Positions 39,961-42,395 of a stretch of 42,395 nucleotides of DNA are shown here, piece after piece. The notes under the pieces are model-generated. The model ran no database searches. It had not been told where the DNA came from and was given only the letters and a program-made list of their open reading frames with translations. A program made the translations under genes and the position numbers. The stretch's first letter is position 1, and every line of letters begins with the position of its first letter. This DNA is from a virus: IMG/VR virus record IMGVR_UViG_3300005613_000134, positions 1-42,395 of that record; one strand, written 5' to 3'.

Positions 39961-40284
39961 ATGACTGAAAAAACATTAAGATACACAACACTTAAAGGGT
40001 TAATAAGTAAACAACAACAATTTAGTTTAAACACTTTCTTAAGTGGTAGAATGCATCATATTAAATTTGGTTGGTGTAAGTTTAAAATGACTGATAAATT
40101 AAGGACAGAAATATATAATTTATTTAGTAGTTTTTTAGGAGGCATTAATTTACCTTATCCTAATACTGTAAGTTATGGTATTTTTGACAGCTTGATAATA
40201 AGTAAAAGGTTAAGGGTTGAGTATATCGCAGGACAAGATTACCCAGGAGAAATTAGATATTTAAAAAAACTAATAAGAGGTTAA
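39961..40284 (+). CDS. Hypothetical early protein (107 aa)
   Basis: MTEKTLRYTTLKGLISKQQQ, an aromatic FGWCKFKM segment and SFLGGINLPYPNTVSYG. Mixed alpha/beta, no motif recognised. GGAGGAT precedes the ATG. First gene after the early terminator, so it may have its own promoter in 39919-39960, though none is clear. Confidence 0.6.
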   Translation: MTEKTLRYTTLKGLISKQQQFSLNTFLSGRMHHIKFGWCKFKMTDKLRTEIYNLFSSFLGGINLPYPNTVSYGIFDSLIISKRLRVEYIAGQDYPGEIRYLKKLIRG

Positions 40285-40290
40285 AACAAA

Positions 40291-40872
40291 ATGGAACCAG
40301 AAACATTAAAAAACTATTACAATAAAATCAAGTGGGTAGAATGCCCAGACTTTGAAATTAAACCTATTGAGAAGTTTCCAGCGTCACCAGGATACTTATT
40401 AATAGAGCTTATTAAAAGGTATAAGATACCATTTAAGGCCTTAGGCTATCATCATAATATAGTGGGCATTAGAACAAAAAAACAGGCTATGTTATGGCGT
40501 GATACTGGCATCGGTGCAACCTTTTTAGGTCTTATTAATTTAGATAATAACACCATAGAAATAAAAGAAGACACAGAGAAACCACAACAAGATAAACCTT
40601 TTAATTCTTTTAAGGAATTATCAGCAGAAATAAAGAAAAGGGATTATAATAATATCTTAGGCTTAAAAGCGACCATTACAGAAGAAGATTATTATTATTT
40701 CCTGGAAGTACTGCCACCGTTAAAAATGGGTTCAAATTGGTTTATTTTAGGTGAGGCTCTAAGCGACGAAAGATATTATAAATTTATTAAATATCCGTCA
40801 CAAAATATATTTATCTGTGAAGTAGTACAGATAGAACAAGAGGAATTAATCAAAATAGAACAACAGTATTAA
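40291..40872 (+). CDS. Hypothetical early protein, weak DUF1419-like similarity (193 aa)
   Basis: The C-terminal half contains ITEEDYYYFLEVLPPLKMG and NWFILGEALSDERYYKF, reminiscent of the DUF1419 family of plasmid/phage proteins of unknown function. The N-terminal half (SPGYLLIELIKRYKIPFKAL) is mixed alpha/beta and may be a separate domain. The largest gene of the early block. Confidence 0.6.
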   Translation: MEPETLKNYYNKIKWVECPDFEIKPIEKFPASPGYLLIELIKRYKIPFKALGYHHNIVGIRTKKQAMLWRDTGIGATFLGLINLDNNTIEIKEDTEKPQQDKPFNSFKELSAEIKKRDYNNILGLKATITEEDYYYFLEVLPPLKMGSNWFILGEALSDERYYKFIKYPSQNIFICEVVQIEQEELIKIEQQY

Positions 40873-40893
40873 TAAACTTTGAGGTGGAATAAG

Positions 40894-41070
40894 ATGGAAA
40901 CACAAACAGAAATAAAGAAATATTCTGTAATATATGATTTATTGCAGGATTTAGATGAGTACGCACTAGCAGAAATTATAGAGGATAAACTTAAAGAAAA
41001 GGGCTATAAGGTTTTTGTTGTTAGGGATAAATATAAATTTAAATATGTAGGTGAAATAAATGGTATTTAA
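40894..41070 (+). CDS. Small hypothetical protein (58 aa)
   Basis: Acidic helical front (IYDLLQDLDEYALAEIIED) and a basic strand-rich end (YKVFVVRDKYKFKYV). ATG 40894 follows GAGGTGG; a GTG at 40879 is part of that site. Overlaps the next gene by 11 bases. Unknown function. Confidence 0.55.
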   Translation: METQTEIKKYSVIYDLLQDLDEYALAEIIEDKLKEKGYKVFVVRDKYKFKYVGEINGI

Positions 41071-41224
41071 AGGAGATACAATTGTTCAAGTTGGAAGAGA
41101 GTTTTATTCTTTGAGAAAAATAAACTCTTTTTCTGTTGATAGTGGTGATAAGGTAGACTTTCACAAACTTAAGAGAATACTTGAAAATTATGATGTTAGG
41201 TTATTGAAAGAAGAGGTGGAATAA
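41060..41224 (+). CDS. Small hypothetical protein (54 aa)
   Basis: MVFKGDTIVQVGREFYSL suggests a small beta barrel (SH3-like), then a helix (FHKLKRILENYDVRLL). Preceded by AGGTGA and overlapping both neighbours closely; its end provides GAGGTGG for the next gene. Unknown function. Confidence 0.5.
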   Translation: MVFKGDTIVQVGREFYSLRKINSFSVDSGDKVDFHKLKRILENYDVRLLKEEVE

Positions 41225-41225
41225 A

Positions 41226-41375
41226 ATGAATCAAAAACAAGAACAAGAAATTAAAGACACTATGAAAGTATTAACTACTCAAGAAAAGTTAATATTTTTA
41301 AAAGGATATTCCCTGGGTGGTACTCATGGAATTGATACAGCCTATGATAGAATACTTAAAAAAGAGGTGGAATAA
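41226..41375 (+). CDS. Small hypothetical protein (49 aa)
   Basis: Helical MNQKQEQEIKDTMKVLTT, then a Gly-rich centre (FLKGYSLGGTHGIDTAYDR). GAGGTGG precedes and follows it. No family recognised. Confidence 0.5.
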   Translation: MNQKQEQEIKDTMKVLTTQEKLIFLKGYSLGGTHGIDTAYDRILKKEVE

Positions 41376-41573
41376 ATGACATTAAAAGAATGCACACACA
41401 ATAAAGTAATTAAAACCAATTTTACATATAAATGTCTCACTTGTGGACAAGAGTTTATACTTGAACAGGTTGAGACCGATTTATGTCCAGAATGTAAAAG
41501 GATGTCTCTATTAGTCTATGAGGACAATGTTATAAAATGTTGTCTTTGTGGACATAGTGACAGGGAGCTATAA
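41376..41573 (+). CDS. Double zinc-ribbon early protein (65 aa)
   Basis: Cys pairs CLTCGQE, CPECKRM and CCLCGHS, plus an early CTHNK, can build two zinc sites. Starts directly after the upstream stop with GAGGTGG. The ribbon pairs resemble transcription-factor or RNA polymerase-subunit-type zinc ribbons, so interference with host transcription is a reasonable idea but not shown. Confidence 0.6.
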   Translation: MTLKECTHNKVIKTNFTYKCLTCGQEFILEQVETDLCPECKRMSLLVYEDNVIKCCLCGHSDREL

Positions 41574-41574
41574 A

Positions 41575-41745
41575 ATGATGTACTCAGAAATAAAAATGGA
41601 AGCCTTAGCAGAAAGACAAGAGGAAGCTAAAAATGTATGGATACAGGAACACTTGGACGAACTTAGACAGGATTTTATAGAGGAGAAACACGCAGAAGCT
41701 TTTGAGACTTTTTGCAATAATGAATTTTATAACATGGAGGGATAA
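41575..41745 (+). CDS. Small acidic helical protein (56 aa)
   Basis: Nearly all helix and acidic (EALAERQEEAKNVWIQEH, LRQDFIEEKHAEAFETF). ATG 41575 follows GGGAG; a longer GTG start at 41548 lies within the neighbour. Possibly a nucleic-acid mimic or dimeric regulator; unknown. Confidence 0.5.
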   Translation: MMYSEIKMEALAERQEEAKNVWIQEHLDELRQDFIEEKHAEAFETFCNNEFYNMEG

Positions 41746-41747
41746 AA

Positions 41748-41879
41748 ATGATAGAATTAGACGAGGATTTAATCCCAGGATACCACTGTGTAAAATGTGG
41801 TGGTGGATGTTGTAAGGACGATGTCTTTAAACGTATTAAAGGCATGGATGTAATTTGTTTAGAGTGTGGAGGAATGTAA
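41748..41879 (+). CDS. Small zinc-binding protein (43 aa)
   Basis: CVKCGGGCC and CLECGG about 18 residues apart make a zinc ribbon with an unusual GGGCC turn. GGAGGG lies upstream of the ATG. The stop is one base before the next ATG. Unknown function. Confidence 0.55.
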   Translation: MIELDEDLIPGYHCVKCGGGCCKDDVFKRIKGMDVICLECGGM

Positions 41880-41880
41880 A

Positions 41881-42138
41881 ATGAAATCAAAAGAATTAAT
41901 TAAGTACATAGAATCAGAGATTGAAGAGGCAGAAGAATATTTGAAAGAGAATGATACCAATTATGAGGAGGTATTAAACAATGAGGACACCGACGGATAT
42001 GATGAGGATGGAGAGAATAATAACTTTGAAGCAGGGATAATTGCAGGATTACAAAAGGTATTAAGGAAACTTAAAGAAGATTTTAAACAAGGTGAACAAT
42101 TAGAAAATCAAGCTAATCAAGAGCTTAAGGAGGACTAA
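41881..42138 (+). CDS. Acidic helical early protein (85 aa)
   Basis: Very acidic (IESEIEEAEEYLKEND, NNEDTDGYDEDGENNN), then a helix (AGIIAGLQKVLRKLKED). ATG 41881 follows GGAGG by about 8 bases; an earlier ATG at 41866 lies in the neighbour. A DNA-mimic type protein is possible from composition; not demonstrated. Confidence 0.6.
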   Translation: MKSKELIKYIESEIEEAEEYLKENDTNYEEVLNNEDTDGYDEDGENNNFEAGIIAGLQKVLRKLKEDFKQGEQLENQANQELKED

Positions 42139-42139
42139 A

Positions 42140-42271
42140 ATGACAATAATTAGACCTAGACACGAGATTGAGGAAATAGGAGAAATCCTACAGAAACAGG
42201 AGGATAAAAAGAATGAACAAGAAAGCAATAGTAGAGATAACAGCAGACGAAGTAAGAAGACTAAGACTTAG
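42140..42271 (+). CDS. Small charged protein (43 aa)
   Basis: MTIIRPRHEIEEIGEILQKQ, then a Lys/Arg/Ser-rich tail (RDNSRRSKKTKT). Strong AAGGAGG Shine-Dalgarno. Overlaps the next gene by 59 bases, a long overlap, so only one of the two may be fully used, although both have Shine-Dalgarno sites. Confidence 0.4.
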   Translation: MTIIRPRHEIEEIGEILQKQEDKKNEQESNSRDNSRRSKKTKT

Positions 42272-42395
42272 TGGAAATACAATAGAAGCCCAGGCAATGC
42301 ATAATAATTATTTGAAAGAACTTAAGGAGGTGAAAAAACAAGAACTAAAAAATATTAGAGCAAGAGAGAAAATAGTAAGAGAGTTTGTTAGACAG
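42213..42395 (+). CDS. Small basic/helical protein, cut by the window end (61+ aa)
   Basis: MNKKAIVEITADEVRRLRLS and a basic helix (KEVKKQELKNIRAREKIV), still open at 42395 after REFVRQ. CAGGAGGAT precedes the ATG. If the molecule is circular, reading continues at base 1 as YINKIY and stops at 19-21, giving a 67-aa protein with a natural-looking amphipathic end. Unknown function. Confidence 0.6.
   Translation, partial: MNKKAIVEITADEVRRLRLSGNTIEAQAMHNNYLKELKEVKKQELKNIRAREKIVREFVRQ

Noticed and set aside
1-42395. Integrase, transposase, repressor, tRNA or rRNA genes
   Set aside because: I looked for tyrosine/serine recombinase motifs, DDE motifs and cloverleaf-like sequence and saw none; a lytic or episomal lifestyle is therefore more likely, though small regulators could be missed.

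Overview
The window looks like an essentially complete genome of a tailed double-stranded DNA virus (class Caudoviricetes, siphovirus-like) of about 42.4 kb, strongly AT-rich. It has terminase, portal, capsid protease, HK97-type capsid, neck, tail-tube and tape-measure genes, and no sheath, integrase, rRNA, tRNA or host chromosomal gene that I can recognise. The ends seem to join: an ORF still open at 42395 continues in frame across base 1 and stops at 19-21, so the window is probably a circular or circularly permuted genome opened inside one small gene.

Layout. A gene-poor region (about 38822-39598) separates two divergent transcription units. The plus-strand unit runs from 39599 through the end, over the presumed junction, to 13562. 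It starts with many very small early genes (several with zinc-binding Cys motifs), followed by replication and nucleotide genes: a P-loop ATPase/helicase-like protein, a RecB/Cas4-like nuclease, an Hjc-like nuclease, a zincin, a calcineurin-like phosphoesterase, a nuclease with zinc clusters, an archaeo-eukaryotic-type primase, a DUF1599-like protein and a family A DNA polymerase split by an intein. It ends with three glycosyltransferases. The minus-strand unit runs from about 38.8 kb down to 13573. It carries the terminase with a C-terminal zinc ribbon, portal, ChaB-fused protease-like protein, a fourth glycosyltransferase, scaffold-like proteins, capsid, an adhesion module (972-aa anchored Asp-box/Cys-rich protein and a 16-repeat protein), neck proteins, major tail protein, tape measure, hub, fibres, a transglutaminase-like lysis candidate and small membrane proteins. 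The two units converge at 13562/13573.

Host. This is unresolved, and I lean to Archaea. For Archaea: the divergent promoters carry nearly identical AGAAAA(G/C)TTTATATAG boxes (BRE + TATA), one of them placed 27 bp before a possible leaderless start; T-rich terminators; GGTGA-type Shine-Dalgarno sites; an AEP primase; and a large surface protein with more than twenty N-x-S/T sequons and Cys-rich sequence of the kind I associate with DPANN archaea and their viruses. Against: an exact TTGACA-N17-TATAAT lies before the first plus-strand gene of the window, the polymerase is family A, and two terminators have bacterial-style hairpins.

Most notable points: (i) genes that seem to start at AUC or AUU (or GTG/TTG) at a fixed distance from GGTGA-like Shine-Dalgarno sites, including a neck protein that standard start rules miss; (ii) an HTH-HNH gene preceded by a site resembling the RF2 +1 frameshift signal; (iii) an intein in the catalytic O-helix of the polymerase that ends in Gln instead of Asn; (iv) a dense control/origin-like region with spaced dyads, iteron-like repeats and an unwinding-element-like tract; (v) twin hairpins at the predicted 5' end of the portal transcript.
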